Part shown: in pieces, positions 8,171 to 19,043 of the stretch
Numbering within the stretch: position 1 is the first letter of the stretch
Layout of the letters: each line of letters opens with the position of its first letter
NCBI RefSeq assembly: GCF_900475285.1
Contig: NZ_LS483370.1
Span: 62,001 to 126,000 of the forward strand
Reading direction: 5' to 3'
From: Pseudomonas taetrolens
Lineage (GTDB): Bacteria > Pseudomonadota > Gammaproteobacteria > Pseudomonadales > Pseudomonadaceae
Length of the DNA stretch: 64,000 nucleotides
Notes under the pieces: model-generated
Database searches by the model: none
Told to the model about the DNA's origin: nothing
What the model saw: only the letters and a program-made list of their open reading frames with translations
Translations under genes and position numbers: made by a program

Positions 8171-9568
8171 ATGATCAAACAGCATTCTGCACGTATCGAA
8201 CTCCGGGCCATTTTGCGGCTGGCAGGGCCGCTGATTGCCTCGCAGTTGGCACATATGCTGATGGTACTGACCGATACGCTGATGATGGCTCGCTTGAGTC
8301 CTGAGGCACTGGCCGGCGGAAGTCTTGGGGCCGCCAGTTATTCGTTCGTGTCGATTTTCTGCATTGGTGTGATCGCTGCCGTGGGCACCCTTGTGTCGAT
8401 TCGTCAGGGCGCCGGTGATATTGAGGGCGCGACGCGCTTGACCCAGGCCGGGCTGTGGCTGGCCTGGGCTTTGGCATTAGCGGGCGCGGTCATGCTGTGG
8501 AACATCAAGCCGTTGTTGTTGCTGTTCGGCCAGACGCCCACGAACGTAGAGGCGGCAGGGCAATTCTTGCTGCTATTGCCATTTGCCCTGCCCGGTTACA
8601 TGACATTCATGGCCTTGCGCGGCTTTACCAGTGCGATGGGGCGTGCAACGCCGGTGATGGTGATCAGCCTGATCGGCACGGTAGCCAACTTTTTGCTCAA
8701 TTACGCGCTGATTACCGGCATGTTCGGCCTGCCAAAACTGGGCCTGATGGGGATTGGCCTGGTGACGGCCATTGTGGCGACCTGCATGGCGCTGGGCCTG
8801 GCCTGGCATATTCATCGGCATCCGGCCTACGAGGCTTATCCGATCAGCAAGGGGCTGTCGCGGATTAATCTGACCTATCTGCGTGAGTTGTGGCGCCTCG
8901 GTCTGCCCATTGGTGGCACCTATGCGGTGGAGGTCGGATTGTTTGCCTTCGCTGCGCTCTGCATGGGCACCATGGGCAGTACGCAACTGGCCGCCCACCA
9001 AATTGCGTTGCAGATCGTATCGGTGGCGTTCATGGTCCCGGCGGGCATGTCGTACGCCATTACCATGCGCATCGGTCAGCATTATGGCGGTGGTGATCTG
9101 GTGCGGGCGCGGCTGGCAGGGCGGGTCGGGATCGGCTTTGGTGCGGCGGTGATGCTTGGTTTTTCATTCGTGTTCTGGTTTTGGCCGAAGGAGCTGATCG
9201 GCCTGTTCCTGGGCTACAACGATCCCGCGTTTCGCCCGGTGTTTGAACTGGCGGTCAGCCTGTTGGCGGTGGCGGCCTGGTTTGAGCTCTTTGATGGTGC
9301 GCAAACCATTGCCATGGGTGCTATCCGTGGGCTCAAGGATGCCAAGACGACCTTCCTGGTCGGGCTTTTCTGCTATTGGGTCATTGGTGCGCCAATGGCT
9401 TGGCTGATGGCGTTTACTTTCGAGTGGGGGCCAACCGGCGTGTGGTGGGGCCTGGCCCTGGGCCTGGCGTGCGCCTCTGTGAGTTTGACGCTGGCATTCG
9501 AGTGGAAAGTACGGCGTATGCTCAAACGGGAGCGCAAGGCGGCGAACGCAGCGGCCATGACGGTGTAG
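8171..9568 (+). CDS. MATE family multidrug efflux transporter (NorM-like)
   Basis: A cation-coupled efflux pump of the MATE family in the inner membrane, 465 residues with about twelve hydrophobic segments. The start region RLAGPLIASQLAHMLMVLTD and the repeat-2 region LGLPIGGTYAVEVGLFAF are typical of NorM-type proteins. I place the start at the ATG of 8171 because it gives the normal family N-terminus. An in-frame ATG at 8084 would add 29 atypical residues. No strong ribosome binding site decides the matter. It is divergent from a LysR regulator. Confidence 0.92.
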   Translation: MIKQHSARIELRAILRLAGPLIASQLAHMLMVLTDTLMMARLSPEALAGGSLGAASYSFVSIFCIGVIAAVGTLVSIRQGAGDIEGATRLTQAGLWLAWALALAGAVMLWNIKPLLLLFGQTPTNVEAAGQFLLLLPFALPGYMTFMALRGFTSAMGRATPVMVISLIGTVANFLLNYALITGMFGLPKLGLMGIGLVTAIVATCMALGLAWHIHRHPAYEAYPISKGLSRINLTYLRELWRLGLPIGGTYAVEVGLFAFAALCMGTMGSTQLAAHQIALQIVSVAFMVPAGMSYAITMRIGQHYGGGDLVRARLAGRVGIGFGAAVMLGFSFVFWFWPKELIGLFLGYNDPAFRPVFELAVSLLAVAAWFELFDGAQTIAMGAIRGLKDAKTTFLVGLFCYWVIGAPMAWLMAFTFEWGPTGVWWGLALGLACASVSLTLAFEWKVRRMLKRERKAANAAAMTV

Positions 9569-9585
9569 GCGCTGGCGTGCCGTGC

Positions 9586-11253
9586 TCAGATCGCGTATGA
9601 CACCTGCTGTCCTGCTTGTGGGGTCAAGTATTCAACCAGCTCCACCAGCGGCAATGGTTTGCTGATGAAGTAGCCTTGCACCTGGTCGCAGCCAAAATCG
9701 CGTAGCAACGCTAACTGCTCGGGGGTTTCGACGCCTTCGGCAACGACTTGCAGCTGGAGGTTGTGAGCCAGATTAATCATGGCGTGCACCAGCTTACGGT
9801 TCTCTTCGCGACTCTCCATGCCGCCGACGAAGCTTTTATCGATTTTGAGCAGTGTGATCGGCAGGCTGTTGAGGTGCACGAACGATGAAAACCCGGTACC
9901 AAAGTCATCCAGCGAGAAGCGTACGCCGAGTCGTCCCAGGGCATCCATCGTTTGCTTGACCAGTTCGCTGCGGCGCATGACGGCAGTTTCGGTCAGTTCG
10001 AATTCCAGCCACTGAGCGTCGACACCCCGCTCGGTGATCAGGCGGCTGAGGGTCGAGAGCAGCTGGCTGTCCTGGAACTGGCGGAACGACAGGTTGATTG
10101 CCATGTGCAGCGGTGCCAGCTTGTTTTCACGCAGGGTTTGCATGTCACGCAGGGCCCGCGAAATAACCCAGTACCCCAAAGGCACGATCAGGCCGCTTTG
10201 CTCGGCCAGCGGTACGAATTCGCTGGGTGCGAGCAAGCCGCGCTCGCTGTGGCGCCAGCGCACCAATGCTTCAAGTCCGACAATCTGCCCGCTGCTGAGG
10301 TCCAGGCGCGGTTGGTAATGCAGTTCCAGTTCGTTGCGTCGCAAGGCGCGACGCAGCTCGCTTTCGAGGTCTGCGAGGCTGCGGGCGTTGCGGTTGATAC
10401 GCTCGTCGAACAGGTAAAACGTACAGCCCTGGGTGTTTTTGGCCTGCTGCATGGCGATATGCGCATGCCACATCAAAGGGTCGGCACCCGCGTTGGCGCG
10501 TGCGTGGGCGATGCCCAGGCTGCAGCCGATCAGCAGGCTTTCGCCATCGACCCAGTAAGGCTCAGCCATCACTTCGATGATCCGCTCGGCCATCCACTCC
10601 GCGCGCTCGGGCGCTCGCCGGGTGTCGATCACCAGGGCAAATTCGTCGCTGCCCAAGCGGGCCACTTGATCACCGGCTTCGAGCTGGCTTTTAAGGCGTG
10701 CCACCACTTGCAGGATCAAGCGGTCGCCGGCTTGATGGCCCAAGGCGTCGTTGGCATGGCGAAAGTTGTCCAGATCCAGGTGACCCAGGGCAATGCCACG
10801 GCCTTCATTTTCGGCCAGACGCACCGCCAGCAGTGTCTGGAAACCTTGCCGGTTGGCGATACCGGTCAGGGGGTCTTCCTCGGCCAGGCGCTGCAAAGTG
10901 TGTTCAAGCACACCGCGTTCGCGCACATGACGCAGGCAGCGCCGCAGGACATCGGTGTTCAGGGTGGCCGCCACCAACCAGTCGCTGACCCCTTGGGGCG
11001 GAACATCCGGCTCGGTATCCAGCAGCAATACGCTGGACAAGCGGCAACGGCCCGGCGCGGGTTGCAGGGCCGGGGTGGTCAGGAGCAGGGCATTTCGATC
11101 GGCCTCGAACAGGTAGTTCACAGACTCCCAGTCCGGCGCGCAAATCAGTAAAACCGTGCTTCCCATGGGCGCCAGACACTCGCGCAATAACGCTGCCCAA
11201 AATGGCTCTTCGGCCAGTAGCAGCAAACGCAAGGGTTCGACAGGCGTAGACAA
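9586..11253 (-). CDS. proE: c-di-GMP phosphodiesterase with degenerate GGDEF domain (ProE-like)
   Basis: A 555-residue protein. An N-terminal receiver-like region (about 1-125) is followed by a GGDEF domain (about 130-290) and a C-terminal EAL domain (about 300-550). The GGDEF signature reads GSDEF at 201-205, and the inhibitory RxxD site is replaced by EAGD, so cyclase activity is doubtful. The EAL domain keeps the catalytic set: EAL at 328, ELTET, DDFGTGFSS, KIDKSF and AEGVE. It should therefore degrade c-di-GMP. Placement next to rep matches my memory of proE (PA5295) in P. aeruginosa, an EAL-type phosphodiesterase. Confidence 0.88.
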   Translation of the reverse strand: MSTPVEPLRLLLLAEEPFWAALLRECLAPMGSTVLLICAPDWESVNYLFEADRNALLLTTPALQPAPGRCRLSSVLLLDTEPDVPPQGVSDWLVAATLNTDVLRRCLRHVRERGVLEHTLQRLAEEDPLTGIANRQGFQTLLAVRLAENEGRGIALGHLDLDNFRHANDALGHQAGDRLILQVVARLKSQLEAGDQVARLGSDEFALVIDTRRAPERAEWMAERIIEVMAEPYWVDGESLLIGCSLGIAHARANAGADPLMWHAHIAMQQAKNTQGCTFYLFDERINRNARSLADLESELRRALRRNELELHYQPRLDLSSGQIVGLEALVRWRHSERGLLAPSEFVPLAEQSGLIVPLGYWVISRALRDMQTLRENKLAPLHMAINLSFRQFQDSQLLSTLSRLITERGVDAQWLEFELTETAVMRRSELVKQTMDALGRLGVRFSLDDFGTGFSSFVHLNSLPITLLKIDKSFVGGMESREENRKLVHAMINLAHNLQLQVVAEGVETPEQLALLRDFGCDQVQGYFISKPLPLVELVEYLTPQAGQQVSYAI

Positions 11254-11516
11254 GCTAGCTCCCTAGACTCTGCAAAAAAACAGGCGATGGGCAGTATGAC
11301 GTGCAAGTTTACAGGGGGCAAATGACATGGATTATCAAATACATATTGCCGATTTTATTCCAACATTAACCTTAAATCTGTCCGGCATCCTGCGCGAAAG
11401 TAACAAAAGCGGAAAATTTAGATAGAGGGCTACGTCACACTGTCGCACAGAGGCAGCATTATCTGCTCAGCCTGTTAAAATGCCTGCCCTTTTTATATAC
11501 GACCCCCTGACTCGTC

Positions 11517-13526
11517 ATGTCCCGACTCAATCCCCGGCAGCAAGAAGCCGTGAGCTACGTCGGCGGCCCTCTTTTGGTGCTCGCCGGCGCAGGCTCCGGC
11601 AAAACCAGCGTGATCACCCGCAAAATTGCGCATCTGATTCAGAACTGCGGCATCCGTGCCCAGTACATCGTCGCCATGACCTTTACCAACAAGGCCGCGC
11701 GCGAGATGAAAGAGCGAGTGGGCACTTTGCTCAAGAAGGGCGAAGGTCGGGGGCTCACGGTTTGCACGTTCCACAACCTGGGGTTGAACATTATCCGCAA
11801 GGAGCATGCCCGGCTGGGCTACAAGCCGGGCTTCTCGATCTTTGACGAAGCAGATGTCAAAGCGCTGATGACCGACATCATGCAAAAGGAATACTCGGGC
11901 GATGATGGGGTCGACGAAATCAAGAACATGATTGGCTCGTGGAAAAACGACCTGATCCTGCCGCCCGAGGCGCTCGAAAACGCGCGCAACCCCAAGGAAC
12001 AGACGGCGGCCATCGTCTACACCCACTACCAGCGCACGCTCAAAGCCTATAACGCTGTGGACTTTGACGACCTGATCCTGCTGCCGGTGAAGCTGTTCGA
12101 GGAACACGCCGACATTCTCGAGAAGTGGCAGAACAAGGTCCGCTACCTGCTGGTGGATGAATACCAGGACACTAATGCTAGCCAGTATTTGCTGGTGAAG
12201 TACCTGATCGGCAAGCGTAACCAGTTCACTGTGGTGGGCGATGACGACCAGTCCATTTACGCCTGGCGCGGTGCCCGCCCGGAAAACCTAATGCTGCTCA
12301 AGGACGATTACCCGTCCCTGAAAGTGGTGATGCTGGAGCAAAACTATCGCTCCACCAGCCGGATTCTTCGCTGCGCCAACATTCTGATCGCCAACAACCC
12401 ACACGCGTTCGAGAAGCAACTGTGGAGCGAAATGGGGCACGGCGATGAGGTTCGGGTCATTCGCTGCCGTAACGAAGACGCTGAAGCCGAGCGCGTGGCG
12501 GTCGAGATCCTCACCTTGCATTTACGGACCGATCGGCCCTACAGCGACTTTGCGATCCTGTACCGCGGTAACTACCAGGCCAAGCTGATCGAGCTGAAGC
12601 TTCAGCACCATCAGATTCCTTATCGCCTGTCAGGCGGTAACAGCTTCTTCGGGCGTCAGGAAGTTAAAGATCTGATGGCCTACTTTCGGCTGATTGTGAA
12701 CCCGGACGACGACAACGCCTTCTTGCGGGTGATCAATGTTCCGCGTCGTGAAATCGGTTCGACCACGCTCGAAAAGCTCGGGAACTACGCCACCGAACGC
12801 AAAATTTCGATGTATGCCGCGACCGATGAAATAGGCCTGGGTGAACATCTGGACGCACGATTTACTGACCGTCTGGGCCGTTTCAAGCGCTTTATGGACC
12901 GTGTTCGCCAGCAGTGTTCGGGTGAAGACCCTATTTCAGCGCTGCGCAGCATGATCATGGACATCGATTACGAGAACTGGCTACGTACCAACAGCTCCAG
13001 CGAAAAGGCCGCGGACTACCGCATGTCCAACGTCTGGTTTTTGGTTGAGGCGTTGAAAAACACCCTCGAAAAAGACGAAGACGGTGGCATGACCATCGAA
13101 GAAGCCATTGGCAAGCTGGTGTTGCGTGACATGCTTGAGCGTCAGCAGGAAGAGGAAGACGGTGCCGAAGGTGTGCAGATGATGACGCTGCATGCTTCCA
13201 AAGGCCTGGAATTTCCCTACGTGTTCATCATGGGCATGGAAGAAGAGATTCTGCCGCACCGCTCCAGCATCGAGGCCGATACCATCGAAGAAGAACGTCG
13301 ACTGGCGTACGTGGGGATTACCCGTGCACGCGAGACGCTGGCGTTTACCTTTGCCGCCAAGCGCAAGCAGTACGGCGAAATCATCGATTGTGCACCGAGT
13401 CGTTTTCTCGATGAGTTGCCGCCGGACGATTTGGCCTGGGAAGGCAACGACGATACCCCCACCGAAGTGAAAGCGGTTCGCGGAAATACGGCATTGGCCG
13501 ATATACGCGCGATGCTAAAACGCTAA
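11517..13526 (+). CDS. rep: ATP-dependent DNA helicase Rep
   Basis: A 669-residue superfamily 1A 3'-5' helicase that clears proteins ahead of replication forks. Q motif LNPRQQEAV, Walker A GAGSGKT near residue 24, motif II LLVDEYQDTN, motif III DDQSIYAWRGA, motif V MTLHASKGLEF and motif VI RRLAYVGITRA are all present. Length matches E. coli Rep better than UvrD. Upstream, 11254-11516 has no gene; a TAAAAT box near 11476 may be the promoter -10 element. Confidence 0.97.
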   Translation: MSRLNPRQQEAVSYVGGPLLVLAGAGSGKTSVITRKIAHLIQNCGIRAQYIVAMTFTNKAAREMKERVGTLLKKGEGRGLTVCTFHNLGLNIIRKEHARLGYKPGFSIFDEADVKALMTDIMQKEYSGDDGVDEIKNMIGSWKNDLILPPEALENARNPKEQTAAIVYTHYQRTLKAYNAVDFDDLILLPVKLFEEHADILEKWQNKVRYLLVDEYQDTNASQYLLVKYLIGKRNQFTVVGDDDQSIYAWRGARPENLMLLKDDYPSLKVVMLEQNYRSTSRILRCANILIANNPHAFEKQLWSEMGHGDEVRVIRCRNEDAEAERVAVEILTLHLRTDRPYSDFAILYRGNYQAKLIELKLQHHQIPYRLSGGNSFFGRQEVKDLMAYFRLIVNPDDDNAFLRVINVPRREIGSTTLEKLGNYATERKISMYAATDEIGLGEHLDARFTDRLGRFKRFMDRVRQQCSGEDPISALRSMIMDIDYENWLRTNSSSEKAADYRMSNVWFLVEALKNTLEKDEDGGMTIEEAIGKLVLRDMLERQQEEEDGAEGVQMMTLHASKGLEFPYVFIMGMEEEILPHRSSIEADTIEEERRLAYVGITRARETLAFTFAAKRKQYGEIIDCAPSRFLDELPPDDLAWEGNDDTPTEVKAVRGNTALADIRAMLKR

Positions 13527-13561
13527 ACTTGACTATTTTTTACTCTACCTTCAGCGCATAG

Positions 13562-14152
<591 letters not shown>

Positions 14153-14178
14153 GAGCGAGCAAACTCGCTCCTGCAGGA
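14153..14178. repeat. REP-like hairpin after xpt
   Basis: GAGCGAG, a CAAA loop and CTCGCTC, followed by CTGCAGGAG. This is the 'gagcgagcaaactcgctcc' type of Pseudomonas REP sequence, placed between convergent xpt and the acetyl-CoA hydrolase gene. The T-run before it belongs to the xpt end, so it is not a classic terminator. Confidence 0.6.
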
Positions 14179-14189
14179 GATTGGCCCCG

Positions 14190-16112
14190 TTATTTAGCGG
14201 TGGCCTGTAGCCCGGCCAGCAGCAGACGCTGGTAGAGCTCCTCGCGCAGCCCTTCGGGCTGCGCGAGCTGCATGCGCGCCAGATGCTCGGGGAATGCCTG
14301 CGGCGAAGGTGCGTCGAGCGTAGCTCTGCCCAGCGTGTAGATCTGCGTGAGTTTGAATTTGCTTTTGAGCCAGTTCAACGCTCGTAGCAGGTCTTGCTCC
14401 TGCGCGCTGAAATCGCTGCCCAGCGGGTATTCCGGGAACAAGGGGGCATGGCGCGCGGCAATCTTCAGCAAGCGTTCCGGGCTGTTATCGGCAAAGCGTG
14501 GATCGAGGCAAAAGTCCTTGGGCAGCTTGCCGATTTGCTGTGCCTGCTCGATCAGTTCGGTCTGGAAGCGTGAGTCGCTGATGTTCAGCATCGCTTCAAT
14601 GACATGGCGATCGGTTTTGCCACGTAAATCGGCGATCCCGTACTCGGTCACCACGATGTCACGTAAATGCCGGGGAATGGTGCAATGGCCATATTCCCAG
14701 ACGATATTCGAGCTCACCTCGCCACCCGACTCGCGCCAGCTGCGCAACATGATGACGGAGCGTGCGTCATGCAGGGCGTGACCCTGGGCGACGAAGTTAT
14801 ATTGCCCGCCGACCCCGCTGAGCACCCGCCCATCCTCCAGCTGATCGGCTACGGCGGCCCCCAGCAAGGTGGCGGTAAAGGCGCTGTTCACAAAGCGTGC
14901 ATCACGCCGTTGCAGGCGCTTCAGATCTTCCTGACCATACAGCTCATTGATATAGCTGATAGCCGTCATGTTGAATTCGGCGCGCTTGTCAGGGGGCAGA
15001 TCCCGCAGGCGTTGGTAAAAGCTGCTTGGCCCCAGAATGAAGCCGCCGTGAACACTGACGCCATCGGTGTGAAGGCTTTCATTCAGAGTGCCAGCATTGG
15101 CTTGGGCCTGTCGTTCGGCATCCGGGTAAACCTTGCGCCGTACAATGCCGGCATCCACCAGCATCATTAGCCCGTGTACAAACATTTCACTGCAACCATA
15201 CAAGCCCTGAGCGAGCGGTTCGACGCCGCCTTGGTGTTCAATCAGCGTGCGCCAAGGTGTGGTATCAATCTCGTCGAGCAGGGCGCGATAGCGCGGATTG
15301 TCGGCATGCCGTGCCAGCAACGCTGCGCTCAAGGCATCGCCCATGGCGCCAATACCAATTTGTAACGTACCGCCGTCGCGAATCAGCGTGCTGGCGTGCA
15401 GGCCAATGAAGTGGTCCTGGGTGTTCACCGGCATATTGGGCGTAGAAAACAGCGTGGTGCACTCTTCGTCCTCGATCAGCAGGTCAAAATCATTGGCGCT
15501 GAGTTCTGAGTCGCCCGGCATATAGGGCAAGTCGCGGTGAATCTGGCCCAGCATCAGAATGGTTTCACCGGCATCTCGCCGTTTGGCGATCATTGGCAAT
15601 AAATCGAGGGTGATGTCGGGATTGCAGCTCAAGCTCAGGCGGTTCGCGTCTCGGGGATGACGCGCGATGAGTTGTGCCACAAGATTCAAGCCAGCAGCAT
15701 TGATGTCGCGGGCAGCGTGGCTGTAGTTGCTGCTGACGTAATTTTGTTGAGCGGTGGGGCTGTTCAGCAAGCTGCCTGGTTGCAAAAAAAACTGCTCGAT
15801 CTGAATGTTGTCGGGCACGGCATCACGCTGCAGATCCGCCAGATAATCCAGCTCAATGTAATCGCCAAATACCCGCTCAATAAAGGGCTGCAGAAAACGT
15901 CGCTGCAACCCATCGCCCAGCATGGGACGGCCAAGGCTTAAAGCGGTGTAGATCGTCAACTGACGTTCGGGTAATCGCTTGACCCGCTGATACAACGCGT
16001 TGACGAAGCGGTTGGCTTTGCCCAGACCCAGCGGCAGACCGAGGTGGATATGTGCGGGTAAACGCGCCAGCACATCATCCACTGCATTCTCGATCGAACA
16101 GGATTGCACCAT
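14190..16112 (-). CDS. Acetyl-CoA hydrolase/transferase family protein
   Basis: A 640-residue protein of the acetyl-CoA hydrolase/succinyl-CoA:acetate CoA-transferase family. Family features are the IGIGAMGDALSAALLARH segment, SVHGGFILG, the conserved SGVGGQYNFVAQGHAL region and VVTEYGIADLRGKTD near the C-terminal part. The start ATG at 16112 is preceded by GGAGG; the frame stays open upstream without a better site. It is longer than typical ~500-residue CoA-transferases because of its N-terminal and C-terminal parts. The exact CoA substrate cannot be told. It is monocistronic and convergent with xpt. Confidence 0.85.
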   Translation of the reverse strand: MVQSCSIENAVDDVLARLPAHIHLGLPLGLGKANRFVNALYQRVKRLPERQLTIYTALSLGRPMLGDGLQRRFLQPFIERVFGDYIELDYLADLQRDAVPDNIQIEQFFLQPGSLLNSPTAQQNYVSSNYSHAARDINAAGLNLVAQLIARHPRDANRLSLSCNPDITLDLLPMIAKRRDAGETILMLGQIHRDLPYMPGDSELSANDFDLLIEDEECTTLFSTPNMPVNTQDHFIGLHASTLIRDGGTLQIGIGAMGDALSAALLARHADNPRYRALLDEIDTTPWRTLIEHQGGVEPLAQGLYGCSEMFVHGLMMLVDAGIVRRKVYPDAERQAQANAGTLNESLHTDGVSVHGGFILGPSSFYQRLRDLPPDKRAEFNMTAISYINELYGQEDLKRLQRRDARFVNSAFTATLLGAAVADQLEDGRVLSGVGGQYNFVAQGHALHDARSVIMLRSWRESGGEVSSNIVWEYGHCTIPRHLRDIVVTEYGIADLRGKTDRHVIEAMLNISDSRFQTELIEQAQQIGKLPKDFCLDPRFADNSPERLLKIAARHAPLFPEYPLGSDFSAQEQDLLRALNWLKSKFKLTQIYTLGRATLDAPSPQAFPEHLARMQLAQPEGLREELYQRLLLAGLQATAK

Positions 16113-16206
16113 CTGAGCCTCCAAAACCATCCGTGAATAGAGATGTGACAGAGAGTGACGGTTGTTGGTTGCAAAGACCAGAGAGCAGATCAAAACCTTC
16201 AGGCAC

Positions 16207-16234
16207 AAAAAAGCCGCCCATCAGCGGCTTTTTT
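16207..16234. terminator. Rho-independent terminator after cycB
   Basis: AAAAAAGCCGC, loop CCATCA, GCGGCTTTTTT. It lies 13 bases after the cycB stop codon read on the minus strand, and it is symmetric enough to work in either direction. Confidence 0.92.
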
Positions 16235-16247
16235 GGAGAAGGTCGGC

Positions 16248-16673
16248 TTACTTCAAGCCAGACATCTTCTGGATGGCACCTTTGAGGTCTTCATCGGAAC
16301 AGCTCATGCACGTGCCTTTTGGCGGCATGGCGTTGATACCGGTGATGGCCTTGGCCAGGATGCCGTCGAGGCCTCCCTGGTGATCGGCGCGCTCTTTCCA
16401 GGCTGCGGTGTCACCGATCTTGGGTGCGCCCAGCAGACCGGTGCCGTGGCATGCATTGCAGTGCTTGGCAATGATGTCATCGGGGGTCATTCCACCGCCG
16501 CCGCCTGCAGAGGCCACAACGTCCATGCCTTTGCATTCTTCGCCCTGGATACAGACCTTGCCAACGGGCTCGAGGCGTTTTGCGATGTCATCGTTGGTCG
16601 CTGCTTGAGCGTTGACTGCCCAAAGGGCCATTACTGTTGCTGGTATGGCCAGCATTTTCATAATTAGGTTCAC
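16248..16673 (-). CDS. cycB: Cytochrome c5
   Basis: A 141-residue periplasmic c-type cytochrome. A signal peptide ends near AVNAQA. The single heme-binding motif is CNACH, and the C-terminal GTCMSCSDEDL carries the cysteine pair characteristic of cytochrome c5. A second Cys pair, CIQGEECKG, lies after the signal peptide. I chose the GTG at 16673 because GAGGG lies 7 bases before it; the internal ATG codons at 16661 and 16655 lack such a site. It carries electrons between respiratory complexes. Confidence 0.93.
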   Translation of the reverse strand: MNLIMKMLAIPATVMALWAVNAQAATNDDIAKRLEPVGKVCIQGEECKGMDVVASAGGGGGMTPDDIIAKHCNACHGTGLLGAPKIGDTAAWKERADHQGGLDGILAKAITGINAMPPKGTCMSCSDEDLKGAIQKMSGLK

Positions 16674-16841
16674 GCGTACACCCTCAATGGTGGCTAGTCA
16701 CGCCCACAACCACGGTTTCGCGGGCGGGCGAAAGTATAACGGTTAGCCCGCCACTCTGAAACAACCCTAAAGACAAAGGGGGAATAGAGGTGGCGAAATG
16801 CAGCGCCGGGTACCTCTGTAAATACAGGGTGCCTCTGGTTA

Positions 16842-17390
16842 TTAGAAGTTAGCCGGTGTTGCTGCGCTGATAAGTCGCGCCGCAACGTCGAACGGATTAC
16901 GGAAGCGGTGTGGCTTGGAGCTTTCAAAATAATAGCTGTCACCTGCTTCAAGCACGAAGGTCTCAAGACCTACGGTCAACTCGAGACGACCTTCGACCAG
17001 AATTCCGGTTTCTTCGCCTTCATGGGTCAGCATTTCGTCCCCGGTGTCTGCGCCCGGTGGATAAATTTCATTGAGGAATGCAATGGCTCGACTGGGATGC
17101 GCCTTGCCGACCAGCTTCATGGTCACGGCGCCATCTGAAATATCGATCAGTTCATTGGCTTTGTAGACAATCTGTGTCGGCTTTTCCTGAAGGATTTCTT
17201 CGGAAAAAAACTCGACCATGGACATGGGGATGCCACTCAGCACTTTTCTCAGGGAGCTTATCGAAGGGCTCACACTGTTCTTTTCGATCATCGAAATGGT
17301 GCTGTTGGTGACGCCCGCGCGCTTGGCGAGTTCACGCTGTGACAGGCCTTTCAGTTTGCGGATGGATTGCAGTCGTTCACCGACGTCCAA
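16842..17390 (-). CDS. pauR: XRE-cupin transcriptional regulator, PauR-like
   Basis: A 182-residue protein with an XRE helix-turn-helix (about 1-62, LSQRELAKRAGVTNSTISMI) and a C-terminal cupin domain (about 110-180, HEGEETGILVEGRLEL). Length, layout and the position between cycB and dadX match PauR, the repressor of putrescine and cadaverine breakdown by the gamma-glutamylation pathway in P. aeruginosa. PauB-type and PauC-type genes occur further along in the window. PuuR-like regulators share this architecture. Confidence 0.88.
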   Translation of the reverse strand: MDVGERLQSIRKLKGLSQRELAKRAGVTNSTISMIEKNSVSPSISSLRKVLSGIPMSMVEFFSEEILQEKPTQIVYKANELIDISDGAVTMKLVGKAHPSRAIAFLNEIYPPGADTGDEMLTHEGEETGILVEGRLELTVGLETFVLEAGDSYYFESSKPHRFRNPFDVAARLISAATPANF

Positions 17391-17517
17391 TGCGGGAGCC
17401 TCCTAGGGATCAGATTCAAGTCGAGAAGCCGCCATCATGGCGATAGCGTTCAGTATTTACAACACTTCGACTTCAAACCTGCGTGCCCTTTTGGCCCCGC
17501 ATTTTGGCTACAACCCA

Positions 17518-18591
17518 TCAGCTCCCGGAATAGAGGCGTGGCGCGCGTTTCAGGTTGCAGAAAATCTGGTAAGGAATAGTGTCCGCTTTATCTGCCACCT
17601 CACTCGCCAGGATATTTTTACCCCACAACTCAACGCTCGAACCGAGGCCGGCTTGCGGAATATCCGTCAGGTCGATGCACAGCATGTCCATCGAGACCCG
17701 CCCCAGCAACTGGCTGCGCTGACCGGCAACCAATACGGGTGTGCCGGTAGGTGCCTGACGTGGATAACCGTCGGCATAACCCATGGCCACGACGCCGATG
17801 CGCATTGGTTTCGATGTGATGAATTTCGCGCCATACCCTACCGGTTCGCCAGCGGGCAATTCACGCACGGAAATCACTTTGGACTCCAGCGTCATCACCG
17901 GTTGCAAGCGTGAGGCTTGAGCCTGGGCTTCTTCGAACGGCGTGGAGCCGTACAGCATCAAGCCTGGGCGCACCCAGTCGCTAGGCACGGCAGGCCAGCC
18001 GAGGATTGATGGAGAGTTACGCAAGCTGATTTCAGCAGACAGGTCGGCGCGTGCGGCCTGGAAGACCGCGAGTTGCTCTTCGCTGCGGGTGCAGTCCAGC
18101 TCATCGGCGCGGGCAAAGTGACTCATCAGGACGATTTTGGCCACGTTGGCGCTGGCTTGCAGGCGCTGATACGCGATTTTGTAGTCGGTGGGGTGCAAGC
18201 CGACACGGTGCATGCCCGTGTCGAGTTTAAGCCACACCTGGATCGGCTGGGCGAGGTTGGCGCGTTCGATTGCATCGAGTTGCCACAGCGAATGCACGAC
18301 ACACCAAAACCCGTGCTCGACGATCAGCGGCAGTTCATCGGCTTCAAAAAAGCCTTCGAGCAGCAAAACCGGAGCCTGAATGCCGGCGGCACGCAGTTCC
18401 AGCGCCTCTTCGATACAGGCCACGGCAAACCCATCGGCTTCGGCTTCCAGAGCCTGGGCGCAATGTACCGCGCCGTGTCCATAGGCATCGGCCTTGATCA
18501 CGGCGAGGGCCTTGGCTCCCGACACTTCGCGGGCCAGTTGGTAGTTATGACGCAGGGCTTGAAGATCGATCAGGGCACGGGCTGGGCGCAT
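17518..18591 (-). CDS. dadX: Catabolic alanine racemase DadX
   Basis: A 357-residue PLP enzyme that interconverts L- and D-alanine. The PLP lysine lies in [11 protein letters not shown] near residue 33. The second catalytic residue, a tyrosine, is in PVGYGAKF. It is the third gene after dadA and ridA on the same strand, so it is the catabolic, DadA-linked racemase rather than the biosynthetic Alr. The gap to ridA is about 100 bases, without a clear terminator. Confidence 0.95.
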   Translation of the reverse strand: MRPARALIDLQALRHNYQLAREVSGAKALAVIKADAYGHGAVHCAQALEAEADGFAVACIEEALELRAAGIQAPVLLLEGFFEADELPLIVEHGFWCVVHSLWQLDAIERANLAQPIQVWLKLDTGMHRVGLHPTDYKIAYQRLQASANVAKIVLMSHFARADELDCTRSEEQLAVFQAARADLSAEISLRNSPSILGWPAVPSDWVRPGLMLYGSTPFEEAQAQASRLQPVMTLESKVISVRELPAGEPVGYGAKFITSKPMRIGVVAMGYADGYPRQAPTGTPVLVAGQRSQLLGRVSMDMLCIDLTDIPQAGLGSSVELWGKNILASEVADKADTIPYQIFCNLKRAPRLYSGS

Positions 18592-18689
18592 GGCGGCGGG
18601 CTTCTAACGGCGGAGGAAGAAAAAGCGGCACTGACGCGCAGGTTTAACCGCGCGTTGTGCCGCACAGAGGCGGTACTCGATGCCCGATG

Positions 18690-19043
18690 TTAAGGCAGCG
18701 CGGCGATGACGGACAGCTCGACCAGGATCTCCGGTTCGCACAGCTTGGCTTCAACTGTGGCGCGAGCCGGTGCTACACCTTTAGGCAGCCACTGGTCCCA
18801 CACGCTGTTCATGCCGGCAAAGTCGGCATCGATATCCTTGAGGTAGATGGTGACCGACAGGATCTGGCTTTTGTCGGTGCCCGCCAGATCCAGCAAGTGT
18901 TCGATATTGGCCAGTGTTTCGCGGGTTTGCTGCTCAACCCCCGCATTCATGTCGTCACCCACTTGGCCGGACAGGTACACGGTGCCGTTATGAGCGACGA
19001 CCTGGCTCATGCGTTCATTGGTGAGCTGGCGCTGGATTGCCAT
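18690..19043 (-). CDS. RidA family protein of the dad operon
   Basis: A 117-residue protein of the RidA/YjgF/YER057c family, which hydrolyses reactive enamine/imine intermediates. It has [17 protein letters not shown] near the start and the conserved arginine in [11 protein letters not shown]. Its start overlaps the end of dadA by 29 bases, so it is coupled to the dehydrogenase. That fits a role in removing imines made by DadA, which is inference from the position. Confidence 0.93.
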   Translation of the reverse strand: MAIQRQLTNERMSQVVAHNGTVYLSGQVGDDMNAGVEQQTRETLANIEHLLDLAGTDKSQILSVTIYLKDIDADFAGMNSVWDQWLPKGVAPARATVEAKLCEPEILVELSVIAALP

